A model generated the notes under the pieces. That model made no database searches. It was not told the DNA's origin and saw nothing but the letters and a program-made list of their open reading frames with translations. The position numbers and the translations under genes were made by a program. 64,000 nt of DNA from Batkoa obscura (Eukaryota; Entomophthoromycota; Entomophthoromycetes; Entomophthorales; Batkoaceae). Each line of letters opens with the position of its first letter. Within the stretch, counting starts at the first letter, position 1. The stretch covers positions 1,426,001 to 1,490,000 of the forward strand of contig JASVEC010000007.1 in NCBI GenBank assembly GCA_030770535.1, read 5' to 3'. Shown in pieces: positions 24,804 to 35,095 of this stretch.

Positions 24804-25268
24804 ATGAAATTCATCAGCATATATCTATTGATTTTACTTAGCTTCATAGTGATAAGTATCAATGGAGAGGAATCTGATTCAGAAACTGTCGAGACCAAAG
24901 ATGCCATAACGAAAACCAAAAATTCGAAGCAAAGAGTACAAGACTATATACCAAAAGAAGTGCTTAATTTGAGTCCAGAAAAAGCGATAAAGATTATCAA
25001 AAACAGTCTGAATATGCTACCAACGGAGTTTAAGCAGCCTTTGGAACAAACACTTAAAAAGATCGATTATCCCACTCTTAAAAGGGAGGTTCATTTATTT
25101 ATAAAAAACTATAAACGTTACATTCAAATCTATCAAAGTAAATTAACAGATAAGGAGGAGCCTATGGATTACTTTAAAGCTTTTAAAAGAACGTTAGTGG
25201 AATCGTTGGCCAAATACCGTACCAAACAGCTGTTTTCAAATATGATGCTTAAATTGACCAACGATTGA
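24804..25268 (+). CDS. small secreted protein of unknown function
   Basis: 154 aa from the ATG at 24804, chosen because it begins a clear signal peptide (MKFISIYLLILLSFIVISINGE). The frame is open further upstream, but that part looks like untranslated sequence. The mature part is hydrophilic and probably helical, with KEVLNLSPEKAIKIIKNSLN and YFKAFKRTLVESLAKYR, and contains no Cys. It resembles secreted fatty-acid-binding or helix-bundle proteins only in general character. It starts about 150 bp after the tyrosinase gene in the same direction, so some co-regulation is possible. Confidence 0.65.
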   Translation: MKFISIYLLILLSFIVISINGEESDSETVETKDAITKTKNSKQRVQDYIPKEVLNLSPEKAIKIIKNSLNMLPTEFKQPLEQTLKKIDYPTLKREVHLFIKNYKRYIQIYQSKLTDKEEPMDYFKAFKRTLVESLAKYRTKQLFSNMMLKLTND

Positions 25269-25625
25269 GATAAGGTTAAGAAGTCGATATTTGGTTCAAT
25301 AAATTTTTATTAGGTTACATCATTCTTAACTTGCTTTAATAATTTTAGTCTTGTTTATACACTGGCTATTTTTAATGGATAGCTTTCATTTTTTATGATG
25401 AAAAGTAATAAGTTTTATAAAAGTAAGTGTCTAAAAAATTAGCTATAGAAGACAATAAAAAAAATTGCAAGCATTTTCAATAACCTGAAGATGACAATTG
25501 GTTTCTAATTTACTAAAGATGCCATATCATATATAATTAATACCATGCCAAAAAACCTGTAGGGACTGCTCCGTCTAGTATTTTTTTTAAGATTATATAC
25601 ATTTTTATGGGATATTAGATATAGA
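25269..25625. other. intergenic before tRNA-Cys
   Basis: No feature recognised. Confidence 0.6.
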
Positions 25626-25696
25626 GGGCGTATAGCTCAGTGGTAGAGCAATCGACTGCAGATCGATAGGTCCCTGGTTCAAATCCGGGTGCGCCC
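25626..25696 (+). tRNA. tRNA-Cys (GCA)
   Basis: 71-nt cloverleaf. Acceptor stem GGGCGTA/TGCGCCC, D arm TAGCTCAGTGGTAGAGCA, anticodon loop CTGCAGA (GCA), T arm CCTGGTTCAAATCCGGG. No intron. A T-run about 5 nt downstream can serve as the Pol III terminator. Identical to the copy at 39124-39194. Confidence 0.97.
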
Positions 25697-26460
25697 TTAA
25701 TTTTTTTTTTTGACTGCGTAGTTCAAATGGATTGTATACGTTTAAAACGATTTAGCATTGAAAAGGTCAACAAAGACATGGAGGTTGAAGTTTGAGAAAG
25801 ACCGTATTTATCATTAGCTTGTTAATTAAATAAATCTTTAAAGTAATATTCCTAGTTGATGAAATGGTTAAAGCCGATTTAGTTCATGAAAAAGTTTCAG
25901 GATTAAAATTAAAAGGCATTGAGTTTTAAATTCTATAATGACTTAAATTAATATTATTAATACAATCAGATAAATAAACTGAAGATAAAACATATAATTT
26001 TTATTGATATGATTGTATACACTTTGTAAATTAAATTTGAATAATAAAATGATGTCAAACTGAATTTAGTATAAAATTAAAACAAAGAAATTTAGCATAC
26101 TCTCGCAAATTTCATTAACTCCGAAAGGTAAAAGGAGTACTCAAATAGGGATAATAACGAATATTTCAAATAATTCTGCTAATAAAAGTTTGAGATCGAA
26201 ATTAAGCTAATTGAATTTGATAAATCGATGGGCATTATCGTGATAAAAAAGACGATCGTGATTCAATCTGACAAAAATTACTAAATTGGGTTTAGCTGAC
26301 CGTTTAAAGCTTGAACTAAAACCATACTATTTCAGCATACTAAAGTGATCCTTAAAACATGTTATAAATACAAGTTCTATCAATATATATTACTTTCTAA
26401 TTTTATATTTTTACTTATTTGTGCTTTTATTTTTGCATTACTTGCTATTATTGATTTTTA
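25697..26460. other. intergenic, no gene seen
   Basis: Spacer between tRNA-Cys and the lipase gene. No coding signal or element copy recognised. Confidence 0.6.
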
Positions 26461-28016
26461 ATGTTCAATTTGAATACTTTTTTCCCTCTTTTTGATAGAG
26501 AAACAATACACAACGATGGTTATAAGGATAATGATGATCACAATTCAGATGATAAAAGTGAGACCAGTTGCGAATTAGATGTAAAATCCGATTTTTCTGG
26601 CAGTACTACCATAGACTACACCAATGAATGTATACAAGAAACAGATAGAGATTCAAAAATTCCAACACCTATATGTTTAGTTGATGGCTTTCTTTGTTCG
26701 CCTAACATGAATATATGGCATGATCTAATATCACATTTCCGTGAAAGCTCATTTAAAAAGCAACAATCATGTCCATTAATAATAAGGCCGAATTCCGGTG
26801 GAGTATCTTCAGCATACGATACTGCGGTTTCTATATTTTATCAATTAAAAGGCGGGCTAGAAGATTACGGAGAAATACATTCTAAAAACCACTATCATCA
26901 TCGATTTGGTAAAAAGCATGTCGGGCAGTATAAAAGATGGTCTAAAAGGTATCCACTAAACTTTATTGGGCATTCCTTCGTAAGTTAAATACGTTGATTT
27001 TTCGCATATAAAATTAATAATGTTTATAGGGTGGTAATGTCATTTTGTTACTTCAAAAACTATTAAACGAGAAAATATTCTATAATCATATGACAGGAGA
27101 AAGGTATGATACAGATTCAAGTTGGATATGCTCTGTTTCAACTATATCTTCTCCATTAAAGGGTTCAACAGGTACATTGCTATTGGGACATCAAATAGGA
27201 AACCCAGGCTCAGTGGACTTGATATCAGTCGGGCGTTTATTATATGGGATATGCCATCTTTGGGAATGGTTAGAACTTCCGGGACTAAAATCCATGATTG
27301 GGGTAGATTTCCGTATGTCGCATTTTAAACTAAATGAAGATCGATCATTTTTTAACTTGGTAAAAAACCTGTTGACATTAAATTGTTTTGAAAAAGGAGT
27401 TGATACTGCAGCCTATGATATTTCATTAGAAAGATGTGACTTAGCTCCGTTAAAAACATTCGATACCACTTATTATCGATCTTATTGTGCAAAATTAACA
27501 AATACGGACTTGGAAACTAAATGTGAAATACCAATTGAACATTGGTGTTTACCTTTGGTTGCATTGAGTCGTAAAATTGGCAATTTTGATTTTAAGGCAA
27601 TAGGCAATGGAACATTGGCTAAATTTGAGAAAGAGCAAGCCTTATGGCGAGCAAATGATGGGCTTGTGCCATTGATATCACAATTTCATCCTGGCGGATG
27701 CTCCCCCATAACGTGCAAACACTATGACTTCAAATTAGATGACGAACCAACAGATCATAATGATGCTTTAAATAACATTAAGCCTGGTGTTTGGTATTCA
27801 ACCACAGTACAAAATTGCTCTCATATCGATTTGATACCATGTATTACTCCACCATTGAGAAGTTTATGGGAAAAAGTAAGCAAGTTTGTTATAAATAACG
27901 CTGAGCCTCCAATTGCAAAATATGATCCAGAGCTCATAGAAAGCTATCGCACTTCCATCTTTAACGATTATGAAAACTTTCTTAATCAAATTGAAAGAGA
28001 AAGGTTTTCAAAGTAA
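26461..28016 (+). CDS. alpha/beta-hydrolase lipase resembling staphylococcal/Geobacillus lipases
   Basis: Exons 26461-26979 and 27030-28016 give 501 aa. The intron splits the nucleophile motif, which after splicing reads FIGHSFGGNV (S172). PTPICLVDGFLCSP near residue 75 fits the oxyanion strand. VSTISSPLKGST, the VDTAAYDISLE block (family: DLxxxGAxxLN or similar), RANDGLVPLISQ (Asp383) and CSHIDLI (His438) match the order Ser, Asp, His of the family I.5 lipases. Those are secreted bacterial triacylglycerol lipases. This protein has no signal peptide: its first 65 residues are Asp/Ser/Thr-rich. A cytosolic or peripheral role is therefore likelier. Fungal relatives exist, so recent transfer is not shown. 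An LCAT/PDAT assignment was considered and set aside. Confidence 0.75.
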
Positions 28017-28721
28017 GTTAGTATTTTTACCCATTCTAACTGAGATAGATATATTTATTCCCTCCTTTTTAAATTGTATTTAATTTTTAGCTTTATTTAG
28101 TTTGTAATAAATTATTTATCTAATAAAAATGTTTTTGAGTTTTATCAAATATGACCACTTTGATTTCAAAAAATGTAAATATCGAACACAGTGCCAAATT
28201 TAATACACGGTTAAAAATAACCTCATATATATTAATATTATCATAGCTAAGGTTCTATATCACGTATAAATAAAGAAATTGTCGATTATTGAAATTTAAT
28301 TAAATGTTTTGTCATTAATGAATAAGCTTTTATTTTTTTTAAATATTGTACTAGAGCATTTAGACTAAAATAAAAAACTAGTAGTATTAAGTACAATAAT
28401 CAAATAAAACCAATAGAAAAATATCCTTAGTAGGAACTAATATCATATGAATTAAAGCTAAAACGCAATGTTTACAAATTACTTTAGATAATTCAAAAGC
28501 CAAAACATCAATAAAAATAAAATTACTTTTGAGTGAATCAAACAGATTATATTATAAGTATTGGTTAAGGGATAAAGATAAAAAACTTGATTTAAATTTA
28601 GGTACCGATTTTTATAATTTAGATATTATTACCTATAATTGAAAGTAAAGGTTACGTTACTTTCATAATCAAAGTTAATTAAGAGAAGAAATAATTTTTT
28701 TAAATACCCGCACTATCAAAC
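28017..28721. other. intergenic between convergent genes, with one open coding-like segment
   Basis: Most of this stretch is AT-rich spacer. A plus-strand coding-like segment at 28458-28642 is listed separately. Confidence 0.5.
28458..28642 (+). CDS. possible terminal exon of an unrecognised gene
   Basis: After an AG acceptor at 28456-28457, an open frame of about 60 codons runs to a TGA: it includes QCLQITLDNSKAK, then LLLSESNRLYYKYW and DLNLGTDFYNLDIITYN. Codon content looks coding rather than random. A candidate 5' exon begins at the ATG at 28151 (MTTLISKNVNIEHSAKFN), but I could not connect the two with confident splice sites. No family recognised. Confidence 0.33.
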
Positions 28722-29183
28722 TTATTGTGCTCCTTTTTTATCTTGAATCTTTTTCCATTGTGCAGGGGTATATGGTTTCTAAAAAATTAGTTATTATATA
28801 GTGTATAGAAAGTTAAGCTACCTGTGAAAACGCATGTAATTGTGCAATCTCTTCTTTTACACATTCATTAACTAAACTTTATACTATTCAGTCATTTGGC
28901 TTATATAAATAATAATGAATATACCGATGTCTTTTAAGAAGTGGTAACCCTTCGAACTGCTCCGATACTACTATGACTTCAAAACTTTGTCCACAACCCC
29001 CTAAACAATTAGTTTCAATCTCTCTCTCAAATTTAAACGGTTACCTGAAGTATCGATAACTTCCTTTTAAATTATTAATCAAAAGTAACATAGATTTGTT
29101 AACAATGTTACCACATAGCTTGGACTAAGCTTATCTGCTAGAGCTTTTTCTAAAATTTGCTTTGTAATCAAATCAGCGGCCAT
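28722..29183 (-). CDS. FRA2: BolA-like protein, Fra2/BOLA2 type
   Basis: Five exons: 29183-29112, 29063-29045, 29000-28925, 28876-28822 and 28778-28722, giving 92 aa, the normal length. The second exon is only 19 nt, and removing it breaks the frame. The spliced protein contains SYVEVIDTSGGCGQSFEV, then VVSEQFEGLPLLKRHR, LVNECVKEE, IAQLHAFSQ and KPYTPAQWKKIQ, which together are diagnostic. Conserved Cys (in GGCG) and His (in LHAFS) correspond to residues that coordinate a shared 2Fe-2S cluster with monothiol glutaredoxin. In yeast, Fra2 with Grx3/4 reports iron status to Aft1/2. The role here is inferred. The gene is divergent from the next one across 93 bp. Confidence 0.93.
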
Positions 29184-29276
29184 TAATTTTGAAAAAAGAG
29201 AAATTGCAAAAACCAATGAAAATATTCAAATGAGGTTCAAAAGAAACTTCAAAAGTACGTCACAGCAATATTTTTT

Positions 29277-29634
29277 ATGAATAATAAAGACTTAAATAGC
29301 AAAGTTAATGACAATGGCATTGATGGGGAATTCAAGTATAATTTAAAAGACTAATAATGTGGATGTAGACTAACTTTAATTTAGTAGTCAAAGTCTTATT
29401 GGAAGCGAGAGGGGAAATTATAAAAGGAAAGAGATTGAAAGTTTGGTAGAAGAAGAGGAAACAATTATTAGTGCCAGAGGAAGAGTGGTACAAAAAAGTT
29501 TAAAATTAATTCACTATAAACCTTTGGAAAGTAATATTTTAGCTTCAGAAGGTCAAGTAAGACTTATCAAAAATGAATTTATTCAAAACAAACAGTTAAT
29601 CCCGTATTATCATGACTGGAAAGTGATCTTGTAA
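29277..29634 (+). CDS. small unknown protein
   Basis: Exons 29277-29335 and 29385-29634 give 102 aa. The intron (49 nt) has GT-AG ends and an ACTAAC branch-like motif close to its acceptor. The protein is hydrophilic, with an acidic segment (LVEEEETI) followed by a basic one (RGRVVQKSLKLIHYKPL) and a C-terminus ending YYHDWKVIL. No signal peptide, TM helix or known domain. It lies between FRA2 (divergent) and IKS1 (same strand, 65 bp downstream). I do not recognise it. Confidence 0.6.
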
Positions 29635-29699
29635 TTTAGCTTAAAATTAATAATTTAGTTTACTAAATGTAAATTAGAAGAAACCACTACTCAAACCAG

Positions 29700-31953
29700 A
29701 TGGTTTTATATAATCAAGAAAGCCACGAGCTTGCTATTACTAAGACTAATCAGGTAGACGAAGTAAATTTGATATTTTATAACATTAATTGAAAATTAAT
29801 AATTTAAGTTTTCAAATCCTCATGATGAGAAAAAATGTAAACTATGTCATCAATACCTTCCAGTAAATTAAATAGTATCCATTAATAAAGATTTATTCAT
29901 CCCGTTTAGAATTATTATCCTCAAGAAGAAGAAAAGGAACCTAAGCAAGAGAGCAGTAATAATTATAACATGAGCTATTCGAGTAGCGATAAAGATAGCA
30001 AGGACATTGATTTTATGGACAAAAACTACTTCAAATGCTTGGCTATTTCTCATGAACAAAAGAGACTGTCGCATTTACTTATGGAAGACCATAATGATCA
30101 TCCAGTTAAAACCGAACCAATATTAAATGACTCAGCATTTAATCAAGGTTATTATCATCGCTTTTTTAGAGAGATAAAAAAGCTTGGACATGGAGCTAGC
30201 GGCAATGTATATTTATGTCAAGTAACTTTTTACATTATATACTAGCTCTACTTTTGATACCTTTTAGCATTTTTTAGACAATATCAAACTAGGCTCCTAT
30301 GCGATCAAGAAAGTCTCTATAGGTAATTTATTATAATCATTGGTCATCAAAATGGTTAATTTATTAGGTCATAATCACTCTTGGCTTGCAAGGATGCTAA
30401 GAGAAGTGCATATGTTAGAAAGGCTACATCATCAAAATATCATCGACTATAAACATGCCTGGATAGAAAACCATAAGCTTGGTGCTTTTTGTAATGTATA
30501 TATATATTTACATAATAAATACTAAAACATTATATATAGCACCAGAAGTACCATGTTTGTTTATATTAATGGAGTGTGCAAATGGAGGAAACCTTGAAGA
30601 ATATGTTGAAAGAAGGAAAGCAAAATCACTTAACAAGGACGATAATATAGATTTAAATTTATTGAGTGCTAAAGAAAGGGTACTTTATATGAGGAGACAA
30701 AAAGATCTTTTAAAAAATAAGGATAAAAGCGAGATCAAAGACCAAAATTTATTAACATTAAAAGAGATATGGTCCCTATTCTTGGATATTTGTAACGGCC
30801 TTGCCCATCTCCATCGATATAATATTATTCATAGAGATATTAAGCCTCCTAATCTATTATTATCTTTGAAAGAAGGCACAAAAAACAGTAATGAAATGTA
30901 ATTTAAAATATAAAACAGTGACTATGTACTTAATTACCTTACTTTTAGTCCCAGGGTTTTAATCTCGGATTTTGGGGAATGTGTCAACCTTGATAACCTC
31001 AATGGTGTGAATCGTACTGGAGCTACAGGAACTTTAGAATTTATGGCTCCTGAGTTAATCAAAAGTAAGGTTATTTAATTGTTGTATATTCATTATTAAA
31101 TCATAATAGTTGATAATACTGGTACTTATATCGGAGATCATTCAAGCAAAGCAGACATGTGGTCACTTGGGATGGTATTATATTACCTTTGTTATTCCCA
31201 GCTACCATATAGACAAATAGATGACATTGATATCTTGAGAGATGAAATATTAGCATTTAAGGAGATCGAAACTTTTCCAGATGATATAAATAAGTGTCCT
31301 AGAATCCCAACTTCGTTTAAACAATTAATTGTATTATTATTATCTTCTCAACCCAACAAGCGACCCGACGCTCAAGATATTTTGAAACAAGCCAATGAAG
31401 TCAATTTTGAAAAGCTTATTCCAGGGATGTATGTTAAAGCAAGCGAAACTACAGTCAATATTTCAACTTCAATTGGCATTGAACAGACTATTGTTAAGAG
31501 CGATGATAAATACAAACCTAAAACTTCATCACCATTAAACCCATCAAGTTCTAAAAGGATCACAGAAACTATACCTTTACTTGACAGAGACCTTATGGAA
31601 GGCAAAGCTTCTAAAGTATTATTTTAGTTTATTTTAATTATAGTATGATTTAATTTTATAGGAATTAAAAACTAGCAAAAAGCTAGATCCGGTCTTATTA
31701 TTGATTTTAGGCTTAAAATTCGCCACTTTACTTTTTCCTTGTTATCCCAAGTCTATTCATATTTTTGCTTTGGTACCATTGACCTCATTAGCTATCTGGG
31801 CACTGACAATGTAAGTTTGAAATTATTTAAAATATTTAAATTTAGTTTAATGTCTTTGATAGGGAATCTAGACAATTACAACTGTTTTTTTTGGGCATCC
31901 ATGCCACCTTTTTGGTTATCATTTATTTATCTTTGGATGGACTATGCACTTGA
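29700..31953 (+). CDS. IKS1: Iks1-like Ser/Thr protein kinase with C-terminal membrane segments
   Basis: Ten exons: 29700-29753, 29809-29862, 29910-30221, 30268-30322, 30368-30490, 30540-30897, 30949-31064, 31110-31615, 31662-31810 and 31872-31953, 602 aa, all phases consistent. An N-terminal segment with a CKLCHQ motif and FMDKNYF is typical of Iks1. The kinase domain follows: glycine loop LGHGASGNV, Lys in SYAIKKVS, catalytic loop IHRDIKPPNLLL, DFG in ISDFGECV and MAPE. Between the two lobes is the Iks1-type insertion (KERVLYMRRQKDLL). The last two exons encode two hydrophobic stretches (LLLILGLKFATLLFP and LFFLGIHATFLVIIYLS). A stop codon lies in frame upstream of the chosen ATG. In yeast the kinase is linked to ion/drug sensitivity; the substrate is unknown. 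Confidence 0.9.
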
Positions 31954-32779
31954 TCACTCTTTTTATCTAATTTTGGGTCAGTTGTAGTTATATTATTTAT
32001 CGATTATGACATATATTAAATGTTATAAAAGCAGAGGACTAAGTCAAAATGCTTGTATTATTAAAGTGGATTATTTTAAGCTAATTAATCCAATATTTAG
32101 TTTTTAGAGTTTTTTTAAAATGTAGTTTTTAATATTTTAATTCTGAAGTTAAATTTAGTATAATTGTTTTTTGTTTTTTATTCTTAAATTTTCAACTTAT
32201 TACAGCCATTAGTTAGAAACATTGATTCCAATATAATAGTATTTATTTCTATATAGTGTTAAATGTATTTTACCTACTTTTTAAAATAACATGCGCTTTG
32301 TCAATATTAATAAAAACCGTGTATACTTATTTCAATATGTAGCTGATTTATTGGTTTAAAAGGAGTCTAATTTCAAAAGAGAGTTTAAAATTCTATTTCA
32401 ATAGTTCTCATATGTATGTGAACAATAAAACATCATTTTATTTTTGGAAAAGATTTTAATCTCCATAAAATTCTCTAATATTGTTAGCTTAAATTTGGAG
32501 AATAATTCTTAACCAATAAAAATACTTCCCACTCGGTTCATATCATTAATAAAGTTGCCCCATGATTCATTGAGTGATAAAAAAGTGGACTGATTCTACC
32601 GCAAAATTTAGTACTCATTAATCCAATAAAAGTTCTATTTAAATAACAGAACCGACAGTCCAATCAGAAGCCCAACTCATAGTTTTAACCATATTAAGTT
32701 ATTTTCAAATAAGGTTAGCTATAAATATTTTAATTTTCAAAAAACTTTGTTTACCTTCTCTTTTTTCAATTAAAATCTA
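31954..32779. promoter_or_regulatory. upstream region of elongase gene with CCAAT boxes
   Basis: About 825 bp with no gene. Three CCAAT words (about 32515, 32623 and 32660) stand within 300 bp of the elongase start and could bind the HAP complex. This is suggestive only. Confidence 0.35.
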
Positions 32780-33747
32780 ATGTCGGCCCTAACCTCCTTA
32801 TCCTTGCAGCATTACTTTGAAATCGCTTATGAAAAAGTAATAGGTAACCCAGCTTCCGAGTTCAGGTTCGTTGAAGGGGTAACCCCACTTTCCACTTATC
32901 GTGAAGTTTTTATGGTATGTTTAACTTATCTTGTTGTTATCTTTGGTGGTCAAGCTTTTATGAAAAATCAAAAACCAATTCAACTATCTTTCCTTTTCCA
33001 ACTTCATAACGCTTTCCTTACCATAGCTTCATTAGCATTATTCCTTTTATTTGCTGAAAATGTGATCCCTTTTTTCTATAATGAAGGTCCCTTTGCTTCC
33101 ATATGCTCAAAAGAAATTTGGACCCAACGTTTAGAGCTTTTATATTATATCAATTACCTTACGAAATTTTATGAGTTAATCGACACTGTTTTCCTTGTCT
33201 TACGTAAAAAGAAACTCGGTAAGTTTATTTTGAAGTAGTTTTTATATCATTTTTAATTGTTTTAGAATTTTTACATTGGTACCATCATTCAATGACCGCT
33301 TTACTCTGCTTTTCTCAATTATCTGGCCAAAGCTCAGTGTCCTGGGTACCTGTAATTTTAAATCTTTTTGTTCATATTTTCATGTACTATTACTATTTAC
33401 TTTCCACCTTTAAAATCAAAGTGTGGTGGAAGAAATACATTACTGTATTACAGATTACTCAATTTATTATTGATTTGTCTGTAGTATACTTCTGTTTATA
33501 TACTTATTTCACCTTCCATTACTACCCTCAATTTCCTACCTTTGGAGACTGTAATGGTAAGTTACCAAACGCTATCTTTGGAGCAGGTTTGCTCTCTTCC
33601 TACCTCTTATTATTCATCGAATTCTTTTATAAAGCTTACTCAAAACCTAAAGCTGTTAAAGAAAACAAAGGTACTACTGAAAAAGTGGAAGAGAAAGTTG
33701 AGGAGAAAGCTGCCGTGCCAAGTAAGCCTCGTTCAAAAAAGATTTAG
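32780..33747 (+). CDS. ELO-family very-long-chain fatty acid elongase
   Basis: Exons 32780-33218 and 33266-33747 give 306 aa. The condensing-enzyme hallmark HWYHH (150-154) is created exactly at the splice junction. Other family blocks are present: YYINYLTKFYELIDTVFLVL just before it, MYYYYLLST after it, and LQITQFIIDLSVVYFC. About seven hydrophobic helices are expected for this ER enzyme, which condenses malonyl-CoA with acyl-CoA. The C-terminus is Lys/Glu-rich and ends RSKKI, close to but not exactly a KKxx retrieval signal. Chain-length preference cannot be read from the sequence. Confidence 0.94.
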
Positions 33748-34313
33748 ACTCTAACGTTAATTTCAACTAACTATAAGTAATATAATTTTTAAATTTATTT
33801 TTATGAACTTTAAATATTCCTTTAAGTAATTTGACAAAATGATTGATGCTACTATCATTTTTTTTATTTCTCTTTGTAGATTTTTAATGTTATTATTGCT
33901 ATTTCGTTTGATTATTTATCTCTACTTTAACGCTTTTTTGGTAGTTAATATACATATTATTTGCTTTGTTAGAAGACAAAAATGTTATAAATCTAAGATA
34001 AAAGGAATTGATATGTATGATTGATTCATTCAATATTTTATAGAATGGTTTGAACAAGTAGATACCTTCTAGAAACTCCTTTATAGAAACTTGATAAATG
34101 TGAAGTAGTAATTATTAAATAATATTTAACAATTTTTGGAATATTATAGTACAATCGTTTTCATTTACAGTTCATATAAATAATAAATACTATCTAAATC
34201 TTTGTAGAAGTCAGCCAATCAATTCTTGAAGATCTACTATTTAAGGAATTGCTAGGTTGACTATTTTCACGATTTTAGCTTTCTATAAAGCATCACTTCA
34301 ACCACAAATCAAG
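33748..34313. other. intergenic, no gene seen
   Basis: Spacer between elongase and SDH7. The frame is open upstream of the SDH7 ATG but without another ATG. Confidence 0.6.
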
Positions 34314-34655
34314 ATGAATAATCTATTACAAGGCAGGCAATTATATCGCAAAATCTTACGCTTACATAGAAATCTATCACCACATCAGAGGATGATAGGC
34401 GACAGTTATGTAAAAGAAGAGTTTCATAAGCATAAAAACTTAACTTTAGAATCCCCGTTTTTAAATGCTTTTAACAAGGAGTGGAATACATACTTAGATC
34501 AGCTCGAAGAAGAATTTAAAAACGTACCAAAAAGGACAGTGGGTAGTTCAGGGATCAAACCAAAGAGCCAAGATCTGGAAAAGTTTTCTCCAGAACAGAT
34601 TGATACGCTATATGAATTGTATGAAGAAACGCAAAAGCCAAAGTTACCAAATTAA
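34314..34655 (+). CDS. SDH7: succinate dehydrogenase assembly factor 3 (Sdh7/ACN9, LYR family)
   Basis: Single exon, 113 aa. LYR-type motif at the start (RQLYRKILRLHRNL), then GDSYVKEEFHKHKNL, a Trp/Tyr pair (KEWNTYLDQL) and the C-terminal SPEQIDTLYELYEETQK, which together match ACN9/SDHAF3. The protein works in the mitochondrial matrix, protecting the iron-sulfur subunit of succinate dehydrogenase during assembly. The ATG at 34314 leaves only about 7 residues before the LYR helix. The frame upstream is open but begins with no ATG, so either the targeting signal is internal or a short 5' exon was missed. Confidence 0.9.
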   Translation: MNNLLQGRQLYRKILRLHRNLSPHQRMIGDSYVKEEFHKHKNLTLESPFLNAFNKEWNTYLDQLEEEFKNVPKRTVGSSGIKPKSQDLEKFSPEQIDTLYELYEETQKPKLPN

Positions 34656-35095
34656 ACTGGAATTGGGATTTTTATTAAATTGAATTAGATGTCTTAATTT
34701 ATGATATTAATTTTTTTGTTTTAGAACTTTTTTAATTATAATAGCCTACGGGTAAAATAAGTATGGCTTTGTAAGACGTTTTTTCTATATGTAGTATAGG
34801 TATGAAATTCTCTTTCTTTTTCTTTTATTCAATGTTAAGTAAAACTACGATTTAAATTTCATTGAAACAAAGCAAAGTAGTTTGCTCATTAGATATCATC
34901 GAATATTTGAGCTATAAATATTTTGATTTATTAAAATATATCATGATACGATAACAGTTAGATAATACATATTTTAATGAAAGTAAACAAAATATTAAAT
35001 AGATAATAAGACATATCTGGAAAATTCCCATTTAAAATTACACAATGCTTGGTTTTGACACCTATAAAGCGATACACCACATAATAAGTACAATC
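34656..35095. other. intergenic between convergent genes
   Basis: 3' ends of SDH7 (plus) and the GON4L-like gene (minus). No further feature. Confidence 0.6.

Noticed and set aside
26461-28016. LCAT/PDAT-type acyltransferase
   Set aside because: The spacing of Ser, Asp and His and the NDGLV and SHID motifs fit family I.5 lipases better.
34257-34313. Upstream start of SDH7
   Set aside because: The frame is open but starts with TTG, not used as a normal start in nuclear genes. The ATG at 34314 was preferred.
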